The translations under genes were made by a program, and so were the position numbers. 22,233 nt of DNA from Didymodactylos carnosus (taxonomy: Eukaryota; Rotifera; Eurotatoria; Philodinida; Philodinidae). The notes beneath the pieces were generated by a model, which saw only the letters and a list, made by a program, of their open reading frames with translations, made no database searches and was not told where the DNA came from. The DNA is taken from NCBI GenBank assembly GCA_905250885.1, contig CAJNOQ010002893.1, positions 1 through 22,233 on the forward strand, in the 5' to 3' direction. Each line of letters starts with the position of its first letter. Position 1 is the stretch's first letter. Below are positions 8,741-20,256 of the stretch, piece after piece.

Positions 8741-11700
8741 ATGAATCCCGCCGTTATGTTAAGTAATTTGTCTCTTGAACGTTTATATTTAACACCACCA
8801 CCATCTTGGTCCGATCTTCTACGTCACGTTCAACAACGAGCGAACAATTCCAACAACACGAAAACTAATTTAAATCAACAATTACACAAATGTTATGAAA
8901 AGCTATTATCCCATTTATATTTGACAGAGACTAACTCTTCATCTCTCATAAATACAACATCTATCATATCAAATGAATATCTTTATAATCAATTAGAATT
9001 AGCCGCTCAGTATTGTAATTTAAAATTGTTCAAAGATAGTTCTAATCTTTATTTTCATTGTGATCAATTTTTTATTGAAATTAATTTTAATGAAGAAGAA
9101 AAATTGCAAACTGTTAACATTTGTATTACAGATTCGTCAACAACAGCCACATCAACAACAACGACAAATGGTATAGGAGGTAAGAAAAGATAAATGAAAA
9201 GGAGAAATAAAAAGTATCCTGTCGATTGATCATTATGATTAAAAACATACTTTCTCTTCTCTGACAATATTTTAGGTGAGAAACTTTCTTGTCCTCATAT
9301 GTGTCAAGCTTTAAAATCTCAAAATTATTCGTTATTTCGTCAACATTTAAATGGTTATATGTCTATGTATTGTCTGACAGAAAATGATTCGAAACGTCTT
9401 GGCTACAAAGCATTAAAAGTTTTAGAATATGACTTAGTTTTGCTTCATAAACAAAATATTTACAAACAATTGCAAAGATTTCAATTATCTTGTGAAGGAT
9501 TACCAATGAGAATACGTTTAAATGAGAAAGAAACAGATGAAGAAACAAAAATTGATAATTTGAGTACGTATGTATATTGAAAGCGAGATTCAGTCATCAA
9601 AAACTTATATAAATAGTTAAACAAGTTTTTCTTTCAACTGAAACTGTTTTTTTTTTGTTTCTCTTTTTACCAAATGTTTGTGTATTACGAATATTTTAAC
9701 ATTTATTTATCTCATTTAGTGGACAATGTTCATGATTCATGCCCATTGTATATTCTCATCAATTTATGTCCATCACCCACATCCAAACGATATTTATTAG
9801 CTCATAAATCTATTATAAAATTTCATATTAATCGATTATCTTCTACCAATAATTTAATGGATGTATCTGTCAATTCTAATATTACATTCGTTCCACAAAC
9901 ATTAGAGAATAGTTTATTGCTACCTGGCTATTTTGTTTTAGAATTTCGACGACCATTTTTAATTTTATCATCTATCGTGGATGATATTAAAATTCTAACA
10001 AATATTGACAACTATTCATCGTTAATAACGTTACAATATTTACAAACAATGATGAAGACGAATTTAAACGAAGATATCAATTATTATCTATCAGAAGATA
10101 TGACTGCAATTCAAGTGAAACAAATTCCCTTTACTAATTTATCACAACTACTCCAAATTATGAAATTAATTCAAAAACAATACCAGTTTAATCTACTATT
10201 ACACGAATGTTTTACACGACAGCAGAACAGGTATGTTTTTTCATTTCACGAAAATTTTATCTACTATAGTAAATAAGAATTGAATATGTCAAGAATATTT
10301 CTGTAACTTTATCGAGTTGGGATAACTTGAGATTAGAATAAATAGAACTTTCTCTTTTATTACCTGCTTCAGTGAAAATTCAATGCAATCTGATGAAGGA
10401 GATGAAGAAAGTGACAAAATAACGTGTGAATTATGTTTACTAACACTCGACAGTTTATCGGTATCATGTTGTCGATCAAATTGTTTATATACATTTATTT
10501 TGAATTTATCGAATCCTTACAATCCAAAGATTATTTCCACACATCAGAAAGAAGATCAACTTGAATTTCTAAGACATCAGTCTATTTTAGAACTTATCCA
10601 TTTCGTATTAAGAAGACAGAAACAATTACAACGTTCTCAGCAGTCACACAATTTACAACTGTCATCTACTGTTGTTAATACAGCACATAATATGTCGCTA
10701 CAATCCCTGCAGTCACAATCGTCAGATCAATATTCAAAATTGATTTCATCTCCATCGAATAATACAGCAGCAATAGCCGAGCCAAATAAACGTAAGAAAA
10801 CCAATATTCTGCAAAGAAAAAGTTCTATTTTATATCTTTTGAATTTTTGAATCTAATATTTTTTAGCTGACCAACCTTCGTCAAATCTCTGCGTCACTCG
10901 TCGTCTGTCATCTGGGACATCTCGTCCCCAATGGCGTACAATTAATTCTCTTAAACGTTCTCAACCATGTATGACAATTTCAAATGATCGAGAAATTCCG
11001 TCCGTACAAGATCTAAATGGATCTCCTCAACCGCTGGACGATCAAGACCAAGATTTAGAAGGATCATCATCACTTCTTATTCGACGTTCCCTACCGTTGT
11101 CAACAACTGAATCACCGTATTCATCTCCTTTAGCCACACAGTTTGATCATCCAAATGAAAGCTCCATCTCACCTCGCATGACAGCTAAAAATGCCGATTA
11201 TGGACTCAAAATGGTTATAACAACAAAAAAGCCCACATCATACGAACAGCAACAATCTCAAGATTATCAACAAGGTAAGTCTTTTTACGCTATAATGAGT
11301 ATGATAAAAAAAATGACAGTTGTACATTCTAATCAATTTAAAAAGAATGAAATTGGAACTTGAATCTATACGTACTCCGCAAAACATCAGATCATCTGTC
11401 TGACAAAAATAGCTCAGGACATTTTCTGTCTGTTTAGACTATCGTAGAAGCTCGAATGATTCTAAACCGTATCCATCTTCATTTATCTCTCTTCAACAAC
11501 AGCAACAACCTTTATTCGACACTCTACAATCTGCTGGTTTTTCATCAAATATACCTCCGAATCTGATACTACCACAAACTCCCAAAACTCCAATAAGCAG
11601 CGGGATTGTGCCAACTCCATCGAGTACACAATCTACCGCTACCCCGTCCTTCTTTGGACTATCTCCTTCTACGCCTCCAGCTTCATTCTTTGGCAGTGGT

Positions 11701-14144
11701 AGTAATAAACAAACTCAACAGAATTCATCTCAAGATGGAAATGGAAATAATTTTAGTCCAGTTCAATCACCAACTTCGTCAGATATCATTTCAACAGCGG
11801 TGTCATCAACATCTGTTCAAAAGATAAAAAAGCGTCCAAGATCACAATCGAAAGATAATTTGTCTAACGATGCAGATAATCAACAACAACCACTGAGAGC
11901 GACAAAATTAGCGGAGGCACAACAACAGCAAGGTAAAAGAATGATCTAAACGTAGCTATCATATTGCAAAAAATGAAAGAAATTCGTAATTGCTTTACTT
12001 AGTAAGCTTTCCTTAATTCAAGAAATACATAACGTAAAGTTTATTAATAGAAAGATGTAGAATTTCTAAATGTCTCAAAAAAAATACACAGGATTATACG
12101 ATGATAGCAAGGAGCTTACGGTGTTGATAATGCATTTGTTACAAAATCGAAGAGAGAATCGGAGCTATCTGTGTTCTTGAATCGTGAAAAATCAATTTCA
12201 ACTGAGTTTTTCTTGTAGGTACAATCAAGCGAATTCGAAAGGATAATTTAAACGGTAGTAACACGATAAAACAACGTAAAAGTACATTCAAAGTGCAAAG
12301 TCAAAATTTACCGTTACCACCATCGTCAACTTCCTTTCATCAATCTCAGAGTAGTTCCTCTTTGTCCCAATCAAATGTGGTAACACCAACATCTTCTTCA
12401 TCCTCGCCTGATCAAACAAATTCAAGTTCAGGCAGTGGAGATTTTAAACCACTAAAAGTTGTTATTAAACGAGTTGGGGGTGGCTCAGGTGGAGAAAATT
12501 CAACAACAATTTCTGAGGGAGAGCAATCACAACAGACGATGACAAGTGTTCAGTCGACCGTTAAAAAACAACGCAAACGATTACCAGGTCAGTCACAACC
12601 GATGACAGCCACCAAAAAGAATAGTGCATCAAATGTCATTATCAAAACAGAGGTTATGTCAACACCTGATTTACTGGGAAACGAGACATCGATTAGGTAG
12701 TCAAAAGATATCATTTTTCAGTTCTACTTAAAAACACCATTTTCATTTGTTTACATTCACAGAGATCGTGCACTTGTTCAATCTCGGCCGTCTATAAATA
12801 ACCCATCTGTAAACTCCGCTGTTTCAAACTCATCTTTGGCAGTAAATCGTTCAACTCTACCTCAACCTACCGTACCTTCAATTCAAAGCGAAGTCAAACC
12901 TCCAATAGTTCTTAAAATAAAACGTCACAATCCAGCTGCGCCACAACTCGATATTCCATTGACAAATTCACCGAGTAGTCTGAGTAATACCCAACAAGTT
13001 TCGCAATCTGTTTCTTCCAAAGAAACAATCAGACAAGAATTTAAACAAAATCGAGCGAGTTCTGTACCAAACACAAGTGCACAACAACAACAAACGACAA
13101 AAACTGTTCTTCCTCCATCTATCCACCATTCACCATCCTCGTTGTCAATAGCAACAACTTATCGAATTCCAAAAGTATCCAGTTTGAAAAGTAACACGTC
13201 AGCAGCAAATGTTGAACAATCACAAGCCACAGCGCCAAAAATTAAAACAGGTAATGATATAAATGAATGATTTTTTTAAAATAAACATGTAATAAATAAG
13301 TGTAATTTTAGAACCCACAGATCAACCCGCTCGATTTTTGCCAACGAAAAAACCAAATACTATTGTATCTCCTGTTATGAGTGAAATAAGAGCGTCAACA
13401 GCATCATTAATGAAAATTCGTCCTTCTCAACCGCCAACAAAAATCATCGACTCGCTAATAGGAGGAAGTTGGCAGTCTCCTCCGGCAGCTCAAATACTAT
13501 CAAATAATCCACGTCAAGTAGGACCATTTGGTTTAAATAAACAACAGCCACAACAAAGACCATCTTGGCATCAGCAACGAAGTAAAACAGTAACATCACC
13601 ATCCACTTCTAACCATACACTATTGCCTCCTCCTCCTCCATACAACAACAACAATGCTTCACCACAAATGCCTCCACGATCAATTCTAAAAAAAGCATCA
13701 AGTGAACAGAACATTTCAGACTCTCAAGGTATGAAAAAACAATGAGTAAAAATTTGAATAGATAACGCTCTTAATTTCATATAATATTATTTAGATGATT
13801 ATTATTCTTCGTTAGGATCTCGAGCACTGTTACAGCCACCACTTCAAGTCACTCTTAATCAACAGCAACAACTACCAAGAGTAAATCCTTTACAAACCCA
13901 ACCTCTTCCTGCTCCAGCACAACAACAATCACCGATAGACGATGACTATTTTGATGATGATTCACCTAATTCACAACTGGTTATTGATACAAGTGGTCAA
14001 AGTTCATCGTCTATAAATAGTGGTGGAAATTCAATAATTTTGAATGCTCGTACGGAAATATTGCCTTATTCCCTCATCAATAATAATACGAGTAATAAAA
14101 ATACCGATGAGGATGAACTTATGAAAGAAGCAATTATTGGTTAA
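8741..14144 (+). CDS. MED1: Mediator of RNA polymerase II transcription subunit 1 (10 exons, 1430 aa)
   Basis: MED1 is the Mediator subunit that contacts nuclear receptors and other activators in the nucleus. Exons: 8741-9179, 9276-9563, 9720-10230, 10373-10791, 10867-11274, 11438-11932, 12219-12696, 12763-13250, 13312-13728, 13795-14144; all junctions keep phase. Residues about 10-500 match the Med1 domain: LYFHCDQFFIEINFNEEEKL, SCPHMCQALKSQNYSLFRQHL and LGYKALKVLEYDL line up with the animal protein in order. Residues 500-1430 are a disordered Ser/Gln/Pro/Asn-rich tail with short polyQ runs and basic clusters such as KIKKRPR (about 817), typical of MED1. The last residues, DEDELMKEAIIG, resemble the conserved acidic MED1 end. 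Human MED1 is about 1580 aa. The two LxxLL receptor boxes of the vertebrate tail are not evident; LSQLL at 383-387 lies inside the folded domain. Introns are mostly 60-165 nt; intron 6 is 286 nt. Confidence 0.93.
12092..12180 (+). other. Possible cassette or poison exon in MED1 intron 6
   Basis: After a CACAG acceptor-like site at 12087-12091 the frame that continues MED1 exon 6 is open for 29 codons to TGA at 12178-12180. It reads LYDDSKELTVLIMHLLQNRR and so on. IMHLLQNR resembles the second nuclear-receptor box of animal MED1. No clear donor follows, so inclusion would end the protein early. It could be chance. Confidence 0.2.
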
Positions 14145-14827
14145 TGTTAGTATTATCTGTCGTTTTGTATATATGTGTGTGTATTTTAGATGTTTGTGTG
14201 CTTTCAATATTTAAAAATGTATTAGATTCTTGAAACTCAACAGTCTTTGTTATTGTTTTTTTGTTTTCTTGATTTAAAAAATAGATATAGAAGCGAAAAT
14301 AAGTCAAGTAATATAATAGTCGAAAAATTATCAAATCAGTATGTTTATATATTAATATAATGAAAATTAGTATTAGTCTATTTTCACTGTTGATTATTCT
14401 TCATAAATCAAGAATGTTACTCTCTCATAATCTTTATTATGGTTATCTTGCGAGAAGTCTTAACGAAAAAAAAATGCTTAGAATGATGATATGAAAAGGA
14501 TAACTAGTGATTATTCTGACGTGAAAGACTACGTCGTAGAATTTACCTTTTAGTTAAGATGTAAGTAATGACCTTAGTGAATATACGTTACTAAATTAAA
14601 AATACACTAATATTGAATAAATCTCTTCAGCGTGACTATCTAGAGTACTGATGAAAATTTTGGGTACAAAGACCGATTAAATATCTAAACCTTATTACTG
14701 AAAACGTTTTCGCCCAGGTATTCGAGTACATTTCAATTATTGTTTGTTTTGCGTGTCTATGTACTGTAGAAAAATGCTATTTATTTTATAAAATAATAAT
14801 AATAATAATTTTTTTTCTAACATGCAG
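14145..14827. other. AT-rich 3' flank of MED1 (or terminal intron)
   Basis: No reading frame of note. AATAAA at 14616-14621 could end the main MED1 transcript 470 nt after its stop. A short (AAT)n run lies at about 14791-14809, before a T-tract and the acceptor at 14827. Confidence 0.4.
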
Positions 14828-14894
14828 ATGATTCTCTAACACGAACAAGATCGAGTTGTTTAGAACGCAGAGATACTACATTGATCACCGACAG
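14828..14894 (+). other. Candidate alternative penultimate exon of MED1
   Basis: A 67-nt block has a good T-tract and CATGCAG acceptor before it and a GTAGTC donor after it, the same donor hexamer as MED1 exon 7. Its entry phase fits MED1 exon 9 exactly, because exon 9 ends with one spare G. It would add DDSLTRTRSSCLERRDTTLI and a few more residues. It begins with the same six bases (ATGATT) as the regular exon 10, so the two might be mutually exclusive. No other gene start is near it. Confidence 0.4.
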
Positions 14895-14999
14895 GTAGTC
14901 AATTCAAAAACAATTAATTATAAATGTCCTTGAATATGTGAAAATATGTCATCAAAGCACTCACCAAAGTACCTTTTCTTTTTCTCATTTATTTGGTAG

Positions 15000-15054
15000 A
15001 TGTGAAGCAAGAAAACTTAACAACTTTTTAACTTGTCATTTTTCTTTGTGTTAA
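15000..15054 (+). other. Candidate alternative last exon of MED1
   Basis: A pyrimidine tract (CTTTTTCTCATTTATTTGGTAG) precedes 15000. Joined to the block at 14828-14894 the phase fits and the frame runs for 18 codons (R, CEARKLNNFLTCHFSLC) to TAA at 15052-15054. AATAAA at 15109-15114 follows 55 nt later, as expected for a transcript end. Confidence 0.4.
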
Positions 15055-15108
15055 ATGTATTGTTAGTCAAATGTTTTTTCCTTTTAAATGTATCATACCA
15101 TTTAGCGA

Positions 15109-15114
15109 AATAAA
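15109..15114 (+). promoter_or_regulatory. Polyadenylation signal AATAAA
   Basis: Canonical signal 55 nt after the TAA of the candidate alternative MED1 last exon. It supports transcription past the main MED1 stop. Confidence 0.45.
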
Positions 15115-15206
15115 GATTAACTAATCTATATCTGATATTCTTCATCATTCATACAATTTAAGACGTTTTTGGCCATTAATTATTATCCATTTTAAAAAAC
15201 TTTTGA

Positions 15207-16023
15207 TAGACAAATGATAAAAAGGTACAGTTTATAGGCCAGTTTATAGAAGTCATTGGGGGAAACCTATTAGTAAAAAAAAATGAAGACTGAAATCCTG
15301 TCTGCATGTGGTGTACCTGATGGATCTTTCGTAACTTACATTAACGTCTATAATACACATCCACGCAAGTTCGAAACTTCGATGTATCACCGTTCGAGTG
15401 TAGCAGAATTTCTCCCAAAGCACCCCTACTGGTTGACCTTGATTCTTGGTATTCTCGGAAGTGAATTGAGCATAGGTTTTCGACTATTCTAAATCTCATG
15501 GCAATGTTTTGTTTTAGAAAAAAACTTCAGAAACCTAGCAGAAACCAATACTATGCGAAATAATCCATTTTACACTATTTTCACCGAAAATTAAAAAATT
15601 CATAATTCACTCGAAATCGATCCAGACTACTTCAACATATATCAAGATATACTCTATTTTATCTTCTCAATCTGATGAGTACTTAAGACTCGTTAAAACC
15701 ATTCCCTTACTTGGAAAGATTTCTAGAAAATCTTTCAAAAACCAAAACCATTTAATTTTTAAAACTTTTATTGAACACCAAGGTGTAGTGCAGAATGGTG
15801 ATAGATGGAAATTTCGAACTTGCGTGAATGCTTAGTATAGATGGCAATGTATGATCTATATGTTTTGCAACTATAGGTTGCTATGGGAGCATAACTTGTC
15901 TACGAAGGATCCATCAGGTACCCTACATGCAGGCAGAATTTTGGTCTTCAACTTTTTACCATTAGATTTCCTCCAGTGACTTCTATAAACTAACAAAAAC
16001 CGCATCTTTTTGTCATTTGTGTA
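15207..16023. mobile_element. Long inverted-repeat element (about 810 bp), TA-flanked
   Basis: Arms 15210-15403 and 15783-16020 are imperfect reverse complements: GACAAATGATAAAAAGG outside, then TTTATAGAAGTCA, GTACCTGATGGATC and CGCAAGTTCGAAA in the same order on both. TA lies directly outside each end (15207-15208 and 16022-16023), which suits a Tc1/mariner-like MITE. The right arm carries about 45 extra bp (around 15840-15885) that the left arm lacks. The open frame at 15283-15492 is a by-product. No transposase is seen. Confidence 0.75.
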
Positions 16024-16704
16024 ACAAAAGTTATTTTGAAAAGAGCTTTCTACACAACATTTTGTAATGAATAATACACGCTATAATATTGTTAAACAGA
16101 TATGAATTATTAAATAAATTGCATACACTATACAGTAAGTCGATACGAAGAGACCATAGGAAATGTTTGTTATGGAATGAATACACAGTAGAAAAGCCTT
16201 CAAATAAATATGCAAAATGTAAGTTTGAATAATCTTTCGAACGACGCATTGATTGTGTTATATGTAAATTTTTCCCCATTCACTATTCATTTTTTCTTTT
16301 GTTAGCTTTGAATCTATTTTTACCCATAGTCATCATCATCAAAAAAAAGAATGTCATGGTCCATGTAACTGGAAAGTGTGTCTAAGCAGAATAAAGCTTG
16401 TTTTTTTTGTAATTTAAAAATAAATTAGTGTTGTGTTTTCTATAAATGGGTAATAGGTGTAAACTTATGTATCTAGGTCACAATATACTTTTTTTGTTTT
16501 TATAACGTAATTAACGCTTTAGAGAAATAGTGTTTAGAAGAGAAATATTAATTAGAACAAGTTCTTCTTCTAAATTCAATCTTCCAACCTTCATACGTTG
16601 CACTTCTCCAACTACTCATTTTCCCATTACACTAAATTGTGCAAAAGGAAACTACAACATTTATGTATAGTATAGCTAGTAACATCTAAGTGATCACTTG
16701 TAAA
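16024..16704. other. Non-coding AT-rich stretch
   Basis: Nothing supportable here. An 82-codon minus-strand open frame (16031-16279) shows no family resemblance and a composition like the surrounding intergenic DNA, so it is not called. Confidence 0.35.
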
Positions 16705-16905
16705 CAATGGCGTAACTAGGATTATTTGTACCATTGGGCCAACTCCACTTGTTTGAAAAAAACGACTGGATCACACTATAATAATTCGAGAAAGTACTGG
16801 GCCAAAAATCCTTTTTTCAAATTTTCAGCTGGGAAAATCACAAAGTTCAAAATCGCATTGGGCTATGCCTTAATACCTCTTCCCCCCTCTGCAGTAATTA
16901 CAATG
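16705..16905. mobile_element. Short MITE-like relic
   Basis: It starts CAATGGCGTAACTAGG, and its far end in reverse complement reads CATTGTAATTACTGCAG; 11 of the first 16 positions agree. A C-rich run near the right end recalls the hAT MITE at 2474. The flanks do not show a clear target duplication, so the family is uncertain. Confidence 0.4.
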
Positions 16906-19096
16906 TATGAAGGCCGAATGTTGAATGTTATAGTTAATTAATACTATCTTACAAACGAAGAAAGTAGATAGGTGCAATTATACTCTTTATTCTGATGTAG
17001 GATTATATTATAAGCAGAGCAAATTAAGGCTGAAACAGCGTTAAACACGTTATTGAATAACATTATGGAAAACACCATACTATCAATCAATGAGAAAAAC
17101 CGAAGAATGTAAGAAATATAGTAGGTCTTAATGTCTTAAAGTCTTATAGTTTTAAGTATGTTTTATATATTAAACTCATATAATTGACAAAATTTTCATA
17201 AAAACTAAATCTGTAATATTTTCCCTTTTGTCTTTCAGAAATTATTATATACTTTGATTGACGAACGGTAAATGAACAATTTTTACCAAATTTCATAATT
17301 ACATAGACTTTAAACAGCAAGAACAAGGAGAGACAATCATCATAATTTGTCATTTATATGTACGTTGTTTGTCTATTAGTTCAATTCCATTGAACATAAA
17401 ATACATGTTTCTAGTGTGATAGTATTTTTTTTCACTAATAATAAGTTCTAAAAAAGTAAATATTGAATTTTACCTTCTGTAAAAATGATTTCCTACAATA
17501 AAATAAGAATATCTAATATATGCATGATGGAATCACTATTAATTTGTTCATACATCTTCTATTCGACGAATAAGTATTGATTGTTAATTTTAATCATTTT
17601 TGGCAGCTATCGTCCTCCATAATAAAGATACCTTCTACTTTAACCTTGAACTAGATACTAAAACTTAGTGAGCGTGTCATCAGATATTTTTTCTGTGGAC
17701 GTATGCGATACATAGAATGTGAAATGCATTGTGTCAATTATTCTAATAAAAAATCTATGTAATTGACAGAGTTACTTTTTATTTTTTCAATAAAAATAAG
17801 AATCTATTTTGATCTGTCAAAAACAAGAGAATCAGGAATTATTATATCCGTTGGCAAATGAGATAGACAGTACCGTTATTTTTCATGGTAGATTATAGTG
17901 AACAACAGGAATTATGGAAATTTAGTATTCAAAATATATAACAATGATAATAATAATAATAGAGTTAACTCGCTAGTCACTAGAAGATGAAATAAAACAG
18001 TCTTTGTTGGCATTACGGAAATGTGAACGAGTGTTCTATTCCTTTTCCTGTTTAGAAAGAAAAAAAAGGTTTTTACAAATTTTATGCTGCTTTGTGTGTT
18101 ATTACCGTTAAACGAAATTCGGTTTCTCTTGAGATATTTTTTCTGTATTTTCTATACTGTTTATTCTATAGGTTGACTTTTATTTTTATCTTAATTCTAT
18201 TCTTTTTGTACAAGAGAACTATGTGTAAAACTATATCTTATATTTCGAAGTAATCTTTTACATTTTTTTGTTTTTTTTAGCAGAATTGTTACTATGAAAC
18301 AAGGTTTTCTCTTAGTTTAGAGACCACAAGGTAGATGGCAGAATAAAGAATTTAGTGTGAAAATTTTCAGTGATTTATCTCGTCAGTTTATTATTGACAT
18401 TATAAAAGTCAATTTGACCTTTCTTTTTCTTTTTTCTTTTTTCGTGTAGCCAGGTGAGAAAGGATTTCTGCTGTATAAATCTTGATGATATTTTCAGCAA
18501 AAAGTTTCATTATTTTTTAAGTGTATCATATGGCCAGTTTAATAATCCCCCGTCTGTCAACAATCTCATTCATCTTTTTAATCTATTAACGCTGTCTATA
18601 AACATCTAAAGAAAGAAAAAGTATTCTTATACATCGCATCATTGCATTTAAAATTGACCCAAATAATAAGAGAAAGGAAAAGAAAAAAACGATAATAGGA
18701 AGGACATTAGTGTAAGCTGGTTTTTTTATTCACAGAAACATGAATTTTATTTCTTGCTCCTGTCAATGAGAAAATACTACATTATATTTTATGCATTCTA
18801 CACATATTATATTGTTTACATTCTATTCCTGTTATAGATCTTTTCCAACAAGTGTTTGGATATCATTTTTTTCGTTTGTTTCTTCTTTTTTACTCTGTAT
18901 GCTTGTGTGTGTGTATGTATAAGAGTAATAAATATTTTTGACTTTAATACAGCTACATATCATATATCTTCATATTTTTTTTAACATCAACAACGTATTA
19001 ATATAATTAGTAGCTTCGTATGTACAAAAATAAAAACTATGCTACTATTGTGAACAAAACAATTTTAGTTTTAAGTACAAACACATTTTTTGTTGT
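16906..19096. other. 2.2-kb AT-rich stretch without recognisable genes
   Basis: I see no coding exons with splice support on either strand. There are short simple repeats: (AAT)n near 17946-17961 and (GT)n near 18902-18914. CAAATTAAGGCTGAAACAGCG at about 17021 resembles the conserved inner block of the MITE family at 7678 and 19356 and may be a fragment of a third copy. Confidence 0.4.
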
Positions 19097-19169
19097 ATGA
19101 TGCGTTTTTCTTCACTTCTTCGTTCTATTAATACCAATGTACAGCGACAAGCAATTGTTTCATCGACGG
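19097..19169 (+). CDS. Probable first exon with a mitochondrial-type presequence (partial gene)
   Basis: ATG ATG opens a frame for 24 codons (MMRFSSLLRSINTNVQRQAI, then VSST) followed by a perfect GTAAGT donor at 19170. The peptide has four Arg, no acidic residues, and is rich in Ser, Leu and Ile: the make-up of a mitochondrial targeting peptide. A presequence coded by its own short first exon is common. I could not find a convincing second exon within the window. The intron would have to contain the nested MITEs at 19356-20468 and exceed 1.3 kb. The product is unknown, and the exon may be spurious. Confidence 0.4.
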
Positions 19170-19680
19170 GTAAGTGCATATAACCTTCTAATAGAAAAAA
19201 AATAACAACAACAAGGTAAAAAAGGTTCCGGTCGGATAAAATTTGAGATCCGTTTTGTGCAATTGACTAATTTCAATATGCAAATTCAACAGTTCTGACT
19301 CTAATCCATAAGAATATGGCGTTAGATTTTCTAAATGCGTATGAGAAGTACTGACGAGGGAACCTCTGTAGATGTAACACTTTGTTTCCAATGATTTATT
19401 TTGTGTGCGTGCAAGGAAACCTGCCAATACTAAAACCATAACTTAGTCAAAACAGCGAATTAAGAGCTGACATTTTTTTCCATCACTGTGCTAGATGTCT
19501 ATTATTATCACAGAAAGTTTCAGCCTTCTAAATCTAGTACTTGCTAAGTTATTGAATTTTCTCTAATAAGGAAAATCGATGTGTTTTCCAAAGCGACAAA
19601 GATGATGAGGAATAAACGAATGTGACTTTTATGGAAACAGAAGACAAATGGCATTGAATTTTGATAGACGTTTGTGTTCA

Positions 19681-20094
19681 TACACTCTAAAAAAAAAAGC
19701 TATTTTAAAAAACCCTAAAAGGTATTTTCTATTTGAGAAAAATCAAAAAACGGTATAACCACCCGTGAAAAATGTTTAAGGGGTATAACCATTTGAACAA
19801 TATCATAACTGTTTAAAAGTTTCTTATTCTTATCATAAAACTAATTTTCGTTTTCTAAAATACGGCTAAATTATGTTCTGAAAAACGGTTGAGGTTCCTT
19901 CATGTCACAAAAAAACCTTTTAGGTATTTTAAAATACCAAAGCAATTCAGGATTTTTTAAATCATGGCCTTTTCGTATTCTAAAAATACCAAACGGGTTT
20001 TCTGATAAAAGTAAAAAACGTTTAAACATTTATGATATGGTTCAAATGGTTATACCATTTTCCGTATTTTAAAATACTTTTTTTATAGAGAGTA
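19681..20094. mobile_element. Nested palindromic MITE, TA-flanked
   Basis: The 410-bp element runs from CACTCTAAAAAA (19683) to TTTTTTATAGAGAG (20092) with TA on both sides, which fits Tc1/mariner-type insertion. Inner arms GGTATAACCATTTGAAC (19782) and its complement near 20040-20056 pair well. Perfect palindromes GGTATTTTAAAATACC (19923-19938) and GTATTTTAAAATAC (20064-20077) lie inside, and the same TATTTTAAAATA-like word occurs in weaker form elsewhere in it. It interrupts the larger MITE, so it inserted later. Confidence 0.75.
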
Positions 20095-20096
20095 AC

Positions 20097-20256
20097 CGTT
20101 GATTGCACAAGAGACTATTAAGTTCCCCTTTAGGACCGTCCAGACTTGTAATGGGATGTTGGCCGGTCATGCTGATGAACAGCATCATCAGGAAGACTGT
20201 TGTCTCCATCCCGCTGGGTAGAAGCCTCCTACCTAGGAAAGTTACTTTTTATTTTT
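20097..20256. repeat. GC-richer inner segment of the larger MITE with a 7-bp hairpin
   Basis: CTGATGA and TCATCAG (20171-20190) form a perfect 7-bp stem around ACAGCA, and GGGATG (20153) can pair with CATCCC (20207). The segment is absent from the copy at 7678, so it may be a third inserted fragment. It is non-coding. Confidence 0.4.

Noticed and set aside
10383..10850. Separate small gene starting at 10383
   Set aside because: It is exon 4 of MED1 read past its donor at 10792; splice sites and Med1-domain similarity place it in the larger gene.
11606..11827. Second overlapping reading frame in MED1 exon 6
   Set aside because: A shifted reading of the Gln/Ser/Thr-rich MED1 coding sequence; repetitive codons often leave other frames open.
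15283..15492. 69-codon plus-strand gene
   Set aside because: Lies in the left arm of an inverted-repeat element; its complement in the right arm is not maintained as coding sequence.
16031..16279. 82-codon minus-strand gene
   Set aside because: No family resemblance, AT-rich like its surroundings, and no splice context.
19188..19439. 83-codon minus-strand gene
   Set aside because: Overlaps the left arm of the MITE that starts at 19356, and is explained by it.
20130..20215. Hammerhead ribozyme (CTGATGA core near 20171)
   Set aside because: CTGATGA pairs directly with TCATCAG to form a plain hairpin, the required GAAA is GAAG, and no suitable cleavage-site stem could be drawn.
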